Below, one piece after another: positions 1-10,700 of a DNA stretch of 64,000 nucleotides. This DNA comes from Streptomyces sp. A1136. Its GTDB lineage: Bacteria; Actinomycetota; Actinomycetes; Streptomycetales; Streptomycetaceae. Below the pieces are notes generated by a model that worked only from the letters and a program-made list of their open reading frames with translations, ran no database searches and was not told the DNA's origin. Position numbers and translations under genes: made by a program. Each line of letters opens with the position of its first letter. Positions within the stretch are counted from its first letter, which is position 1. The stretch is from contig NZ_SSBJ01000005.1 in the NCBI RefSeq assembly GCF_004795055.1, positions 124,001 through 188,000 of the forward strand, in the 5' to 3' direction.

Positions 1-1
1 C

Positions 2-115
2 GCGCTCCCGGTGAAGGCCGTGTACGCCAACCCCCGCCTGCGGGACCTCGCCGCCCACATCGACACCCTCGTGGAGGCGACCGCCGCCGCGGCCGCCGTG
101 CGCCAGGACGGATGA
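2..115 (+). CDS. C-terminal end of an upstream NRPS (carrier domain tail), partial
   Basis: Only the last 37 residues are in the window, ending at TGA 113-115. The visible tail ([19 protein letters not shown]) matches the last helices of a peptidyl carrier (T) domain, where a short hydrophobic helix is followed by a P-x-L-R-x-L-A motif. The tail then becomes an Ala-rich linker. The stop lies 4 bp before the ATG of the next NRPS, so the two are almost certainly one transcript and probably consecutive in the assembly line. Whether this protein carries adenylation domains cannot be seen here, and that matters because the next protein has none. Confidence 0.75.
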   Translation, partial: ALPVKAVYANPRLRDLAAHIDTLVEATAAAAAVRQDG

Positions 116-119
116 GGAC

Positions 120-3100
120 ATGACCGTGATCCCGTTGTCGTTTGCCCAACGGCGGCTGTGGTTCCTGGGCAGGCTGCACGGCCCGTCCGCCGCCTACAAC
201 GCCCCCGTCGTCCTGCGCCTCGACGCGGAGCCGGACGCCGTCGCCCTCGGAGCGGCCCTCGCCGACGTGGTGGAGCGGCACGAGGTGCTGCGTACCGTCC
301 TGTCCGCCGGCGCGGACGCGGAGCCGTACCAGCGGGTACTGGGCACGTCCGCCGTGCCGGGACTCGTGTCGGTGCGGTGCGCGGCGGCCGAACGGGACAC
401 GGCCGTGGCCGCGTTCGTCCGCGAGACGATCGACATCACCGCCGAACCGCCGCTGCGGGCAAGGTTGTTCGACTCCGGCGACGGGAAGCCGGTCCTCGTC
501 CTGTTGATCCATCACGTGGCCACGGACGGGCTGTCCGTCCGTCCTCTGCTGCGCGACCTGGCCTTGGCCTACGAAGCCCGGCTGGGCGGGCGGGCCCCCG
601 ACTGGGAGCCGCTGCCCGTGCAGTACACGGACTACACCCTGTGGCAGAACGAGCTGCTCGGGGACCCCGCCGAGCCGGACAGCCTGGCCCGGGAACAGCT
701 CGACCACTGGCGGGACGCCCTGGCCGGCGCTCCGGCGGTGATCGACCTGCCCGCCGACCGGCCGCGGCCCGCCGAGCCCACGGGCCGGGGGGCCCTGGTG
801 ACCGGGCGGCTCGACGCGGCGGCGCACGGCGGGCTGCTCGCCCTCGCCCGCGGGTGGCGGGCGAGCCTGACCATGGTGGCGCGTGCGGCGTTGGCGGCCG
901 CGCTGTCCTCCTGCGGGGCGGGCGAGGACGTGGTGATCGGCGCTCCGGTCGCCGGGCGCCCGGACGAGGACCTGTACGACCTGGTCGGGTTCTTCGTCAA
1001 CTCCCTCGCCCTGCGCACCGATCTGTCGGGGGACCCGTCCGTCGGGGAGCTGGTGGGGCGGGTCCGGGACGCGGACCTGGCGGCGTTCGAGCAGCAGGAG
1101 CTCCCCTTCGACCTGTTGGTGGAACACCTGGCCCCCGAGCGGGCGCTGGGGCACCACCCGTTCTTCCAGGTGATGCTCACCGTGGAGGCCGGCGGCGAGG
1201 CGGCCGGAGAGGTCGCGCTCGGTGGCGGTGTCGGCGCCCGTCTCTCGGACGTCGGCCTGGACTGCGCGAAGTTCGACCTCACGTGGTATTGCGCCGAACG
1301 GCACACGGCGGACGGCCGTCCGGACGGGATGGGGATCTCCCTCCAGTACGCGTCCGACCTCTTCGACGAGGCGACGGCCCGGCTGCTGCTGGAGGTCTAC
1401 GTCCGGACCCTGGAGGGCTTCGCCGCCGACCCGCTGCGCCGGCTCGGGGAGCTGGGGCTGCCGGGGGCCGAGGCGTCGGCCGCCCTGGCCCGGCGGCCCG
1501 CCCGGACGGCCGCCGCGCCCCGCCCGGAGACCGGCACGCCGGCGCCCGCGCGGCGGGACGTCCTGTCGCCCCGCGAGGAGATCCTGTGTGGGTTGTTCGC
1601 GGAGGTGCTGGGCCGCGACGAGCTGGCCGCCGACGCCAACTTCTTCCGCAACGGCGGGCATTCCCTCCTCGCGGGCAAGCTGGTCAACCGCGTCAGGGGC
1701 GCCCTCGGCCTGGAACTCGGCATCCGTGACCTGTTCCTCGCCCCGACCCCCTCGGCCCTGCACCGGCGCCTGGCGGAGCGGGGCCCGGTGTCGGCGTCCC
1801 GGCCCGCGCTCGGCGCGGCGCCGGACCGGCCGGAACGCGTCCCGCTGTCCGCCGCGCAGCGCGCGCTGTGGCTGGTGGGCCGCATCGAGGGCCCCTCGGC
1901 CACGTACAACGCACCGCTGGTGCTGCGCCTGGACGGCGTCCCGGGGCGGGAGGCCCTCCGCGCCGCGCTGGCCGATGTCGCGGAGCGGCACGAGGTGCTG
2001 CGCACCGTGTACGAGGCCGAGGGCGGGCAACCGTACCAGCGGGTCCTGGACGCCCCGACCGAGTCGCTGGAGACCGTCGAGTGCACCCCCGCCGACCTGG
2101 AGGAGCGGGTGGCCCGCTTCGGCCGGGAAACCTTCGACCTGGCGGCGCGGACCCCGCTGCGGGCCCGGCTGTTCCTTCCGGGCGACGGCACCTGCGTGCT
2201 GGTCCTGCTCGTCCACCACATCGCCACCGACGGATGGTCCCTGGCACCGCTGCTGCGGGATCTGGGCGAGGCGTACGAGGCCCGGTGCGCGGGCCGGTCA
2301 CCGCGGTGGCGCCCGCTGCCGGTGCAGTACGCCGACTACGCGCTGTGGCAGGCCGAACTGCTGGCCGACCCGTCCGCGCTGCTGGACCACTGGAAGACGG
2401 CGCTGGACGGGATGCCCACCCGTACCGCGCTGCCGGCCGACCGGCCGCGTCCCGCCGAACCCTCGGGGCGGGGCGCCACCCTGACGGCCCGGCTCGACGC
2501 GGTGGCACACCGGGGGCTCGCGGCGCTGGCCCGCACCCGTCGGGCGAGCCTGTTCATGGTGGCGCGCTCCGCCCTGGCGGCGGCCCTGTCGGCCGCGGGC
2601 GCCGGCACGGACCTGGCGATCGGGACACCGGTGGCCGGCCGGCCCGACCAGGATCTGCACGAGCTGGTCGGCTGCTTCGTCAACTCCCTCGTCCTGCGGG
2701 CGGATCTGTCGGGCGACCCGGCGGTCGGCGAGCTGGTCGAGCGGGTCCGTGACGCCGACCTCGCGGCCTTCGACCACCAGGACCTGCCGTTCGACCTGCT
2801 GGTGGAACACCTGTCCGAGGACGGCGGGCGCACCCTCGGGGAGCACCCCTTCTTCCAGGTGATGCTGACCGTGCAGGAGGCCGCGGGCGACGCGGTGCGG
2901 CTGGGGCCGCTCGCCGGGCGGGCCACGAGCACCGACCTGGGCGCCGCGAAGTTCGACCTGAGCTTCCACTGCGCGGAGCGCCGGGAGGCGGACGGGGGCA
3001 CCGGCGGGATGGACGTGTACGTCCAGTACTCCGAGGACCTGTTCGACGCGTCCACCGCGCGGCTGCTGCTGGAGGTGTACGTGCGGGCGCTGGGCGCCTT

Positions 3101-5351
3101 CGCCGCCTCCCCGGACGTCCGGCTCGGCGAGCTGGGGCTGCTTTCGCGGGAGGAGCGGCAGGGGATCGCCGAGCGGCGGACCCGGCTCGCCGCCGCGGCC
3201 GCGGCGACCTCCGGGCCGGCCCCGGAGCCGGCGCACGGCACGGCGGGGCTCTCCCCGCGCGAGGAGATCCTGTGCGGCCTCTTCGCGGAGGTGCTCGGCC
3301 GGGACCGGGTCGGCCCCGCGGAGAACTTCTTCAAGGCCGGCGGGCACTCCCTGCTCGCCAGCAAGCTCGTCAACCGCGTCCGGTCGGTGCTGGGCGTCGA
3401 GGCGGGCATCCGGGACCTGTTCCTGGCCCCCACGCCGGCCGCCCTGCACCGCCGGCTCGGCTCCCTCGCGGGGCCGGCGCGGCCCGCGCCCGCGCCGGTA
3501 CCGCCGGAGCGGCGGCCCGAGCGCGTCCCGCTGTCGTACGCGCAGCGCCGGCTCTGGTTCACGGACCAGTTGGAGGGGCCCTCCGCCACCTACAACATCG
3601 CACTGGTGCGGCGGTTGGAGCGGCCACTGGACCCGGCGGCGCTCGCCGGGGCGCTGGCCGACGTGGCCGCCCGGCACGAGGTGCTGCGCACCGTGTACGG
3701 CGCCGAGGGCGGGGAGCCGTACCAGGAAGTGCTCGCCGGCGCCCGACCCCAGTTGGAGCTGGCCCGGCCGGCGGACGTGACGGCGGCCGTCGACGCGGCG
3801 GCCGGGTACCGCTTCGACCTCGGCCGCGAACTCCCCTTCCGCGCCTGGTTGTTCCTGCCCGAGGGGGACGGTCCGCAGACGCTGGTGCTGCTGTTGCACC
3901 ACATCGCGGCGGACGGCTGGTCGACGGGTCCGCTCCTCGCGGACCTGGCGGCGGCCTACGAGGCCCGGCTCGCCGGGGGCGCACCGGGCTGGGAGCCGCT
4001 GCCGGTCCAGTACGCCGACTACGCGCTGTGGCAGCGCGCCCTGCCCACCGAGAGGGAGTTCGGCCACTGGGAGCGCGCCCTGGCCGGCCTGCCGCCCCTG
4101 ATCGACCTGCCGACGGAGCGGGAGCGGCCGGCCGAGCCCTCGGGCCGGGGCGCGGTCACCGGTTTCGCGGTGACCCCGGACACCCACCGGCGGCTGGTCC
4201 GGGTGGCGCACGCGCACGGCGCCACCCTGTTCATGGTGGTGCAGGCGGCGCTGGTCGCCGCGCTGACCCGGCTCGGCGCGGGCACCGACCTCGCGGTGGG
4301 CACGGCGGTCGCGGGACGGGCCGACGAGGCTCTGTCGGGGCTGGTCGGCTTCTTCGTGAACACCCTGGTGTTGCGTACCGACACCTCCGGCGACCCGGCG
4401 TTCGCGGAGCTCCTGGGCCGGGTGCGGGAGGCGGACCTGGCCGCGTACGAGCACCAGGACCTGCCCTTCGACCGGCTGGTGGAGTACCTCAACCCGCACC
4501 GCTCGGCCGCCCACGAGGCGCTGGTGCAGGTCGTGCTCCAGGTCGACCAGGCGGGTCCGGCCGCGGCCGGCGACGCCGGTCCGCTGGCCGGCGAGGTACT
4601 GACGTACCGGGCCGGCTCGGCCAAGTCGGACCTCACCTTCGCGCTGACGGAGAACCCGCACGGCGGGATGTCCGGGGTCCTGGAGTACGCGACCGACCTC
4701 TACGGTCCCTCGGGCGCGCGGCGACTGGCGGAGCTGCTGGTGGCGGCCCTGGACCTGTTCGCGGCCGACCCGTCGCTGAGGATCGGGGACCTGTCCGCCC
4801 CGGCCGACCGGCGGCCGGTGGCGCGGCCCCTGATCGGGGGCTACCGGGTCGATCCGGCGCACGTGGCGGCGGTGCTGTCGCGGCACCCGGCGGTGACCGG
4901 GGCGCGGGCCGAGGCGGTGGACGGCCGTTTGGTCGCCCACGCCGAGGGGGCCGTGACGGAGGCGGAACTCCAGGCCTGGGCGGCGGAGCGGCTGCCGGAG
5001 TACGCGGTGCCGTCCGCGGTCCACCTCCCCGCCGCCGCGGCGCGTCCGGAGCCGACGGCGCCGGACGAGGGCCTGACCACCGCCGTACTGCGGCTGTTCG
5101 CGGAGGTGTTGGAGAACGGGCGCGTCACCCCCGACGCGAACTTCTTCAAGGCGGGCGGGCATTCGCTGCTCGCGGTCCGGCTGGTCAACCGGGTGCGGGC
5201 GGAGCTGGGCCGGGAGCTGACCATCCGGGAGGTCTTCCGTCACCCGACCCCGGCGAAACTGGCGGCCCTGCTCGCGGCGACCTCGCCGGCCGCCGCCCCC
5301 GCCCCGGCCCTGCGCCGCCGCACCCGGGCGGGAGCGCGCGTGGGGCAGTAG
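120..5351 (+). CDS. NRPS without adenylation domains: C-T-C-T-C-(A remnant)-T
   Basis: 1743 aa. Three LCL-type condensation domains begin near residues 4, 571 and 1135, each with an intact HHxxxDG motif (HHVATDG ~130, HHIATDG ~700, HHIAADG ~1260). Three carrier domains have the phosphopantetheine Ser in GGHS (Ser515, Ser1077, Ser1682). No A domain is present: cores A1-A8, including the TSGSTG loop and YGPTE, are absent. Only residues ~1575-1637, before the third carrier, resemble the end of an A subdomain ([17 protein letters not shown], then LPEYAVPSA), with no NGK lysine. The protein should extend a peptide three times, but its carriers must be charged from elsewhere. The best local candidate is the A domain opening the NRPS at 7791, which lacks its own adjacent carrier. 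The start is ATG 120, with GTG 126 possible; the previous gene ends 4 bp upstream. A strong hairpin terminator follows. Confidence 0.93.
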   Translation: MTVIPLSFAQRRLWFLGRLHGPSAAYNAPVVLRLDAEPDAVALGAALADVVERHEVLRTVLSAGADAEPYQRVLGTSAVPGLVSVRCAAAERDTAVAAFVRETIDITAEPPLRARLFDSGDGKPVLVLLIHHVATDGLSVRPLLRDLALAYEARLGGRAPDWEPLPVQYTDYTLWQNELLGDPAEPDSLAREQLDHWRDALAGAPAVIDLPADRPRPAEPTGRGALVTGRLDAAAHGGLLALARGWRASLTMVARAALAAALSSCGAGEDVVIGAPVAGRPDEDLYDLVGFFVNSLALRTDLSGDPSVGELVGRVRDADLAAFEQQELPFDLLVEHLAPERALGHHPFFQVMLTVEAGGEAAGEVALGGGVGARLSDVGLDCAKFDLTWYCAERHTADGRPDGMGISLQYASDLFDEATARLLLEVYVRTLEGFAADPLRRLGELGLPGAEASAALARRPARTAAAPRPETGTPAPARRDVLSPREEILCGLFAEVLGRDELAADANFFRNGGHSLLAGKLVNRVRGALGLELGIRDLFLAPTPSALHRRLAERGPVSASRPALGAAPDRPERVPLSAAQRALWLVGRIEGPSATYNAPLVLRLDGVPGREALRAALADVAERHEVLRTVYEAEGGQPYQRVLDAPTESLETVECTPADLEERVARFGRETFDLAARTPLRARLFLPGDGTCVLVLLVHHIATDGWSLAPLLRDLGEAYEARCAGRSPRWRPLPVQYADYALWQAELLADPSALLDHWKTALDGMPTRTALPADRPRPAEPSGRGATLTARLDAVAHRGLAALARTRRASLFMVARSALAAALSAAGAGTDLAIGTPVAGRPDQDLHELVGCFVNSLVLRADLSGDPAVGELVERVRDADLAAFDHQDLPFDLLVEHLSEDGGRTLGEHPFFQVMLTVQEAAGDAVRLGPLAGRATSTDLGAAKFDLSFHCAERREADGGTGGMDVYVQYSEDLFDASTARLLLEVYVRALGAFAASPDVRLGELGLLSREERQGIAERRTRLAAAAAATSGPAPEPAHGTAGLSPREEILCGLFAEVLGRDRVGPAENFFKAGGHSLLASKLVNRVRSVLGVEAGIRDLFLAPTPAALHRRLGSLAGPARPAPAPVPPERRPERVPLSYAQRRLWFTDQLEGPSATYNIALVRRLERPLDPAALAGALADVAARHEVLRTVYGAEGGEPYQEVLAGARPQLELARPADVTAAVDAAAGYRFDLGRELPFRAWLFLPEGDGPQTLVLLLHHIAADGWSTGPLLADLAAAYEARLAGGAPGWEPLPVQYADYALWQRALPTEREFGHWERALAGLPPLIDLPTERERPAEPSGRGAVTGFAVTPDTHRRLVRVAHAHGATLFMVVQAALVAALTRLGAGTDLAVGTAVAGRADEALSGLVGFFVNTLVLRTDTSGDPAFAELLGRVREADLAAYEHQDLPFDRLVEYLNPHRSAAHEALVQVVLQVDQAGPAAAGDAGPLAGEVLTYRAGSAKSDLTFALTENPHGGMSGVLEYATDLYGPSGARRLAELLVAALDLFAADPSLRIGDLSAPADRRPVARPLIGGYRVDPAHVAAVLSRHPAVTGARAEAVDGRLVAHAEGAVTEAELQAWAAERLPEYAVPSAVHLPAAAARPEPTAPDEGLTTAVLRLFAEVLENGRVTPDANFFKAGGHSLLAVRLVNRVRAELGRELTIREVFRHPTPAKLAALLAATSPAAAPAPALRRRTRAGARVGQ
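4838..5035 (+). other. Adenylation C-terminal subdomain remnant inside the A-less NRPS
   Basis: Residues ~1575-1637 of the A-less NRPS align by eye with the A-subdomain segment after core A8 of neighbouring A domains. [20 protein letters not shown] corresponds to [19 protein letters not shown] in the NRPS at 7791, and [13 protein letters not shown] to the usual LPEYMVPSA. The catalytic A10 lysine motif (NGKxxR) and everything upstream (A1-A7) are missing. It looks like scar tissue from deletion of a full A domain in the third module. Confidence 0.75.
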
Positions 5352-5371
5352 GGACCCGGGCTGGTCGGAAG

Positions 5372-5414
5372 CGGCCCGGGGGCCGACGCCTTCGGGCGTC
5401 GGGCCCCCGGGCCG
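5372..5414 (+). terminator. Hairpin terminator after the A-less NRPS
   Basis: A GC-rich inverted repeat of about 19 bp (arms 5372-5390 and 5395-5414) closes on a TTCG tetraloop, with one bulged G at 5403. It begins 20 bp after the NRPS stop. There is no clear T-tract, which is common for actinomycete terminators. It would separate the NRPS transcript from the channel gene. Confidence 0.75.
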
Positions 5415-5516
5415 ACGCGGCCTTCACACCGCTCGGGGCACTAGCAAACAGCGCCGAATGCTCACACGATGGGTGGAACCGGAACATCCCTCGCCTTCGT
5501 GGCGCCTCGGGCCGAC

Positions 5517-5522
5517 TAGCGT
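5517..5522 (+). promoter_or_regulatory. Candidate -10 element for a leaderless channel mRNA
   Basis: TAGCGT, a typical streptomycete -10 hexamer, ends 5 bp before ATG 5528, so transcription would start at or next to the start codon. No ribosome binding site is visible. The nonamer CTAGCGTGG recurs at 7733-7741 before the next NRPS. No convincing -35 box was found. Confidence 0.4.
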
Positions 5523-5527
5523 GGCGC

Positions 5528-7594
5528 ATGTACACACCACCGACGACCCGCGGCCGGCGCCCTTCCCGTTCGAACCGTCGCGAGCTGCCCGAAGGACCCC
5601 GGTTGACCGATCGCAGGACGGCACGACAGCGCGGCGGCCCCGGGTGGCCCCGTGTCCGGTACCGGTTCGACACCGTCATGGCCCGCGGGACGTCCGTGCT
5701 GATCGGCTGGCTCACGCTGGTGTGCCTGGCCATCGTCGTCCCCGCCAGCGCGGCGCTGGTCTGGGCCGACCCCGGCGCCCCGCGCGGCTGGCCCGGCCGG
5801 CTCGTCGCGATCTGGGTCAGCGTCGGTCAGACCCTGAAGATCGGCGGCGCCGTCGGGAACCCGCTGTACGTGCTGTTCTCGGTCGTGCTGGCCCTGGTCG
5901 CGCTGCTGTTCGTCTCCACTCTCGTCAGCCTGATCACCACCGGCCTCAACGACAAGGTCCTGGCGCTGCGGCGCGGCCGGTCGACGGTGCTGGAGGAGGG
6001 GCACACGGTGCTGCTCGGCTGGTCCGACCAGGTCTTCCCCATCGTCTCCGAACTGGTCGTCGCCAACTCCAACCAGCGCAGGGCCGTCGTCGCCGTCCTC
6101 GGACCGAAGGACAAGGCGGAGATGGAGGACGAGATCGCCACGGCGATCGGCCGGCTCGGTCGCACCCGGCTGATCTGTCGGAACGGGGTGACCACCGATC
6201 CCGCGGTGATCGCCCTGGTCAGCCCGGAGACCGCGCGGTCGGTGCTGGTCCTCACCCACGAGGGCGAGGAGGGGGACGCGCACGTGGTGAAGACGCTGCT
6301 CTCCCTGGAGGCGGCCGTACGCGGACGCGGCAGGCCCACGGTGGTGGCGGCGGTCCGCGACGGCCGCCACCACCTCGCCGCGCGGTTGGCCGCGGGGCGC
6401 CACGGGCGGGTGCTGAACATCGAGGAGGTCACCGCCCGGCTGATCGCGCGGACGTCCCGGCAACCCGGGCTGTCGCTCGTCCACCAGGAACTGCTGGACT
6501 TCGCCGGGGACGAGTTCTACACGGTCCGCGAACCGGCCCTCGTCGGGCGCACCTTCGGGGAGTTGCTCCTGTCGTACGCCACGTCCAGCGTCGTCGGCGT
6601 CCTGCGGTCCTGCGGCGCCGTCGACCTGTGCCCCGCGCCCGACACCGTGCCGGCCGCCGAGGACCGCGTCATCCTCATCACCGAGGACGACGACACGGCG
6701 GTGCCGGTGGAGCGGCCGCTCGTCGTCGACGAGGACGCGATCGTGCTGCCCGATCCGGTGACCGAGACGCCGGAGCACGTCCTGCTGTTGGGTTGGAACC
6801 GGCGCGCCCCGCTGATCCTGGACCAGTTGGACCTGAGCGTGCCGCACGGTTCGGTGCTGACCGTCGTGGCGCAGGGCGGGGAGGCGCTCCGGGAGGCCGA
6901 TCACCGGGGACGGTCGGCGCGACGGCTGCGGGTCCGGGTGCACGACGGGGACATCACCGACCCGCGGGTGCTGGAGCAGTCGGGTGTCCTGTCGTTCGAC
7001 CGGGTGATCGTCCTCGGGTACGACGCCGCGGACGGGACGGCGGGCGCGCTCTGCGGGGACGACCGGACCCTGGTGACACTGCTGCACCTGCGGGCGCTGG
7101 AGGAGGCCTCGGGCCGCGAACTGGCCGTGGTGACCGAGATGAGGGACGACCGCAACAGGCTGCTCGCCCCGGCCCGCGCCGGTGCGGACTTCATCGTCGG
7201 CGGCCGTCTCGTCAGTCTCCTGATGACCCAGATCGCCGAGAACCGCGCCCTCGCCGACGTCTTCGAGACCCTGTTCGCGGCCCACGGTCCCGGCCTGCAC
7301 CTGGCCCCCGCGACGCAGTTCGTCCGAGGCGGGCGGCCCGTCACCTTCGCCACGGTGGTGGAGTCCGGGCGACGGCGGGGGCAGTGCGTCATCGGGTACC
7401 GGCTCCAGGAGGACAGCGCGCTCGGTCCCTCCTACGGTGTGCGGCTCAACCCGGACAAACGCGAGCGCGTGTCCTTCGGGGCCGAGGACTCGGTCATCGT
7501 GCTGGCTCCGGAACCCGGGCCCCGCCCCGCCCTGCCGGGCCCGGCGCGGCCCGGTGAACGGTCCTCGGCCCCGGCCGGGCCGGGCGGACCCTGA
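5528..7594 (+). CDS. CASTOR/POLLUX-like ion channel with RCK/TrkA-type domains
   Basis: 688 aa membrane protein. After a basic N-terminus there are two hydrophobic segments (residues ~52-80, around LIGWLTLVCLAIVVPASAAL, and ~115-137, around LYVLFSVVLALVALLFVSTL). Two long cytosolic Rossmann-like regulatory regions follow, starting at VLLGWSDQVFPIVSELV and VLLLGWNRRAPLILDQL. This is the layout of the CASTOR/POLLUX ion-channel family, related to RCK-gated K+ channels. Such genes are not biosynthetic enzymes; here it lies between two NRPS genes but is set off by a terminator upstream and its own putative promoter. Possible roles are ion homeostasis or self-protection, neither shown by the sequence. 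ATG 5528 is chosen because it is the first Met before the basic and membrane segments. Confidence 0.85.
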   Translation: MYTPPTTRGRRPSRSNRRELPEGPRLTDRRTARQRGGPGWPRVRYRFDTVMARGTSVLIGWLTLVCLAIVVPASAALVWADPGAPRGWPGRLVAIWVSVGQTLKIGGAVGNPLYVLFSVVLALVALLFVSTLVSLITTGLNDKVLALRRGRSTVLEEGHTVLLGWSDQVFPIVSELVVANSNQRRAVVAVLGPKDKAEMEDEIATAIGRLGRTRLICRNGVTTDPAVIALVSPETARSVLVLTHEGEEGDAHVVKTLLSLEAAVRGRGRPTVVAAVRDGRHHLAARLAAGRHGRVLNIEEVTARLIARTSRQPGLSLVHQELLDFAGDEFYTVREPALVGRTFGELLLSYATSSVVGVLRSCGAVDLCPAPDTVPAAEDRVILITEDDDTAVPVERPLVVDEDAIVLPDPVTETPEHVLLLGWNRRAPLILDQLDLSVPHGSVLTVVAQGGEALREADHRGRSARRLRVRVHDGDITDPRVLEQSGVLSFDRVIVLGYDAADGTAGALCGDDRTLVTLLHLRALEEASGRELAVVTEMRDDRNRLLAPARAGADFIVGGRLVSLLMTQIAENRALADVFETLFAAHGPGLHLAPATQFVRGGRPVTFATVVESGRRRGQCVIGYRLQEDSALGPSYGVRLNPDKRERVSFGAEDSVIVLAPEPGPRPALPGPARPGERSSAPAGPGGP

Positions 7595-7610
7595 CGACGA
7601 CCCTGACGAC
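7589..7610 (+). repeat. Two 10-bp direct repeats at the channel gene stop
   Basis: CCCTGACGAC occurs at 7589-7598 and 7601-7610, straddling the stop codon with a 12-bp period. No function is evident. Confidence 0.5.
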
Positions 7611-7733
7611 AGACACGGCGACGGCCCCGCCGGGTCGTGCGCGGGCGCGCGGCGGCCCGGCGGCAGTTGTGGGCGGCAGGACCGGACGCGGGAGCTGCCG
7701 CGGGGACTGCCCGCCGAGGGACCGAGGGGTACC

Positions 7734-7739
7734 TAGCGT
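7734..7739 (+). promoter_or_regulatory. Candidate -10 element upstream of the A-C-T-C-A-T-TE NRPS
   Basis: TAGCGT lies within CTAGCGTGG, identical to the sequence upstream of the channel gene. It is 52 bp from ATG 7791, which has a GAGG-type ribosome binding site (CTGGAGG). This would give a leader of about 45 nt. No -35 box is obvious, so the call is tentative. Confidence 0.35.
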
Positions 7740-7790
7740 GGAGGCCACGGAGTCCTCTCCGCACCCTTCCCCTCGCCTGGAGGCCCCGCG

Positions 7791-10700
7791 ATGCCCTCGA
7801 CCGCCCCCACCGCCTCCGCCGTCCTGGACGGCGGGCCGGCGATCACCCCCGCACCCGGTGTGCTCGACCGGATCGCCTCCCAGGACGCCGAGCGCGTCGC
7901 GCTGGTGCACGGCGAGCGCCGGGTGACGTACGGGCAGCTCGCCCTCGCGGTGGCCTTCCGCGCCGACGAGCTGGCGGAAGCGGGAGCGGGTCCGGGCCGG
8001 CTGGTGGCCGTGCACCGGCCCCGGGGCGTCGACGCGGTGGTGGGACTGCTCGCGGCGCTGCGGACCGGGGCCGCGTACCTGCCCCTGGACCCGGGTGCGC
8101 CGGCGGCCCGCAACGCCTCGATCCTCGCGGACTGCGCGGGAGATGACGTAGGGGTGGGGGACGGGGAGTTCGTCCTGCCCGGGCCCGGGGTGGCCGAGGG
8201 CGCCGCCTACGTGATCTACACCTCGGGCTCCACGGGCACTCCGAACGGCGTCGTCATCGGGCGCGAGGCGCTGGCCCACTTCGTCGCCGGGGCCACCGTC
8301 CGGTACGGCATCACCGCCGAGGACCGGGTCCTGCAGTTCGCGCCGCTGCACTTCGACGCGAGCGTCGAGGAGGTCTTCCTGACACTCGGCGCCGGAGGCA
8401 CGCTCGTCCTGCGCGACGAGGACATGCTCGACGTCCCCGGGCTGCTGGCCGGCTGCGCGGCGCACGGCATCACCGTGCTGGACCTGCCCACCGCCTACTG
8501 GCACGAGCTGGCCCACGCCCTCGCCGCCGGCATCGCCGAACTGCCGCCGACGCTCCGCACGGTGATCATCGGCGGTGAGGCCGCGCTGCCCGAGCGGGTC
8601 GCCCAGTGGTGCCGGGCCGTGGACCCGGACCGGGTGCGGCTGCTGAACACCTACGGCCCCACGGAGGCGACCGTCGTGGCGACGGTCGCCGACCTGTCCC
8701 GGTACGAGGGCGGTCCGGTGCCGATCGGGCTGCCCCTGCCCGGAGTCCGGGCCGCCGTGGTCGACGGGGAACTGTGGCTGCTCGGCGGCGCCTTGGCCGA
8801 CGGCTACCTGGGCCGGCCCGAGTTGACCGGCGCCCGCTTCGCCGCACTGGAAGACCGGCGCGCCTACCGGACCGGCGACCTGGTCCACGTACGGGAGGAC
8901 GGGCAGCTCGGCTTCCGCGGTCGCGCCGACGACGAGGTGAAGATCAACGGACACCGGGTGGACCCGGCGTCCGTGGAGTCGGTCCTCGCCTCCCACCCGG
9001 GCGTGCGGGAGGCGGCCGTCGTACCGCGGGAGACCCCCGACGGCGTCAAGCGGCTCATCGCGTTCGTGGTCGCCGACGCCGGGGTGACCGCGGCCGCCCT
9101 GCGTTCCCGTGTACGGGCCGAGCTCCCGGCGGCGGCCGTGCCGAGCGCCGTGAACCTGGTCGAGACCCTCCCCCGGACCTCCTCCGGGAAGATCGACCGC
9201 AAACTCCTCAAGACGCCGGTGGGCGCCGGCGCCGCCGACAGCGACATCACCACCGACGGCGGCGCGGTCCGCGTCTTCGACGGTGTGGTGCTGCCCGCCG
9301 AGGACCGGGTCCCGCTCTCCTACGCGCAGCGCCGCCTGTGGTTCCTGGCCGGCCTGGAGGGGCCGTCGGCCGCCTACAACCTGCCGCTCGTCCTTCGCCT
9401 GGACTCCGTCCCCGACCGCCGGGCGCTCGCCGCGGCCCTCGCCGACGTGGTGGAGCGGCACGAGGTGCTGCGCACCGTGTACCCGGCCGTGGACTCCGAG
9501 CCCTACCAGCACGTCCTGGCCGCGCCCGAAATCCCGCTGACCGTACGGGAGTGCGCGCCCGCGGAACTGGCCTTCCTGACCGCCCGCTTCACGGCCGGCA
9601 TCTTCGACCTCGGCGCCCACCTGCCCCTGCGCGCGGCGCTGTTCGTCCCCGGCGACGGCTCCGCCACCCTCACACTGCTGACCCACCACATCGCCACCGA
9701 CGGCTGGTCGGTCACTCCGCTGCTGCGCGACCTCGGGCAGGCCTACGCGGCCCGACTGGCCGGCGGCGCGCCGGCGTGGGAGCCGCTGCCGGTGCAGTAC
9801 GCGGACTACACGCTGTGGCAGCGGGAACTCCTCGCCGATCCCGCCCCGTCGCTGGACCACTGGCGGGACGCGCTCGACGGCATGCCCACCGTCCTCGACC
9901 TGCACGCCGACCGACCCCGGCCCGCCGAACCGAGCGGCGAGGGCGCCACGCTGGTCGCCCGGCTGGACGCCGGCGCGCACCGGCGGCTGGCGGCGCTGGC
10001 GGAGGACCGCGGAGCGAGCATGCTGATGGCCCTCCAGCCGGCCCTGGCCCTGGCCCTGGCCGCCGTCGGGGCCGGTAGCGACGTCGCGATCGGCACCCCG
10101 GTGGCAGGGCGCGGCGACGAGGCGCTCTGCGACCTCGTCGGCTTCTTCGTCAACACCCTGGTCCTGCGTACCGACGTGTCCGGCGGCGCCCCGTACGCGG
10201 AGCTCGTGGACCGGGCGCGGGAGGCGGACCTGGCGGCCTACGCCCACCAGGAACTCCCCTTCGACCTGCTGGTGGAGCACCTCAACCCGGAGCGCGGCCT
10301 GGCCGTGAACCCGTTCTTCCAGGTGATGCTGACCGTGCAGGAGGAGGGCGACACGGCCCTGACCCTCGGCGGGGGGCTGACCGGTCGCTTCGTCGAACCC
10401 GGCCTGGAAACGGTCAAGTTCGACCTCAGCGCCTCGTGCGTGGAGCTCGCGGACGGCGGACTGGAGGTGTGGTGGCAGTACGCGGCGGACCTTTTCGACG
10501 CCACGACCGCGCGACTGTTGCTGGATGTGTTCCTGCGGGCCCTCTCCCGTGCGGCGGACGACCCCGACGGGCCGACCGGCGCCGCCGCGCCCGCGCTGCT
10601 CACGGCGGAGGAGAGCCGGGACCTGGCGGAGCGCCGGGAGCGCCTCGCGCGGGCCCGCGCGCTGGAGCCGAACCGGACCGCACGGGCCGGCGACCCGGCC

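Noticed and set aside
3272-5527. Open frame continuous with the channel gene
   Set aside because: It overlaps the NRPS in another frame and is Arg/Gly/Pro noise. The channel protein is recognisable only from 5528.
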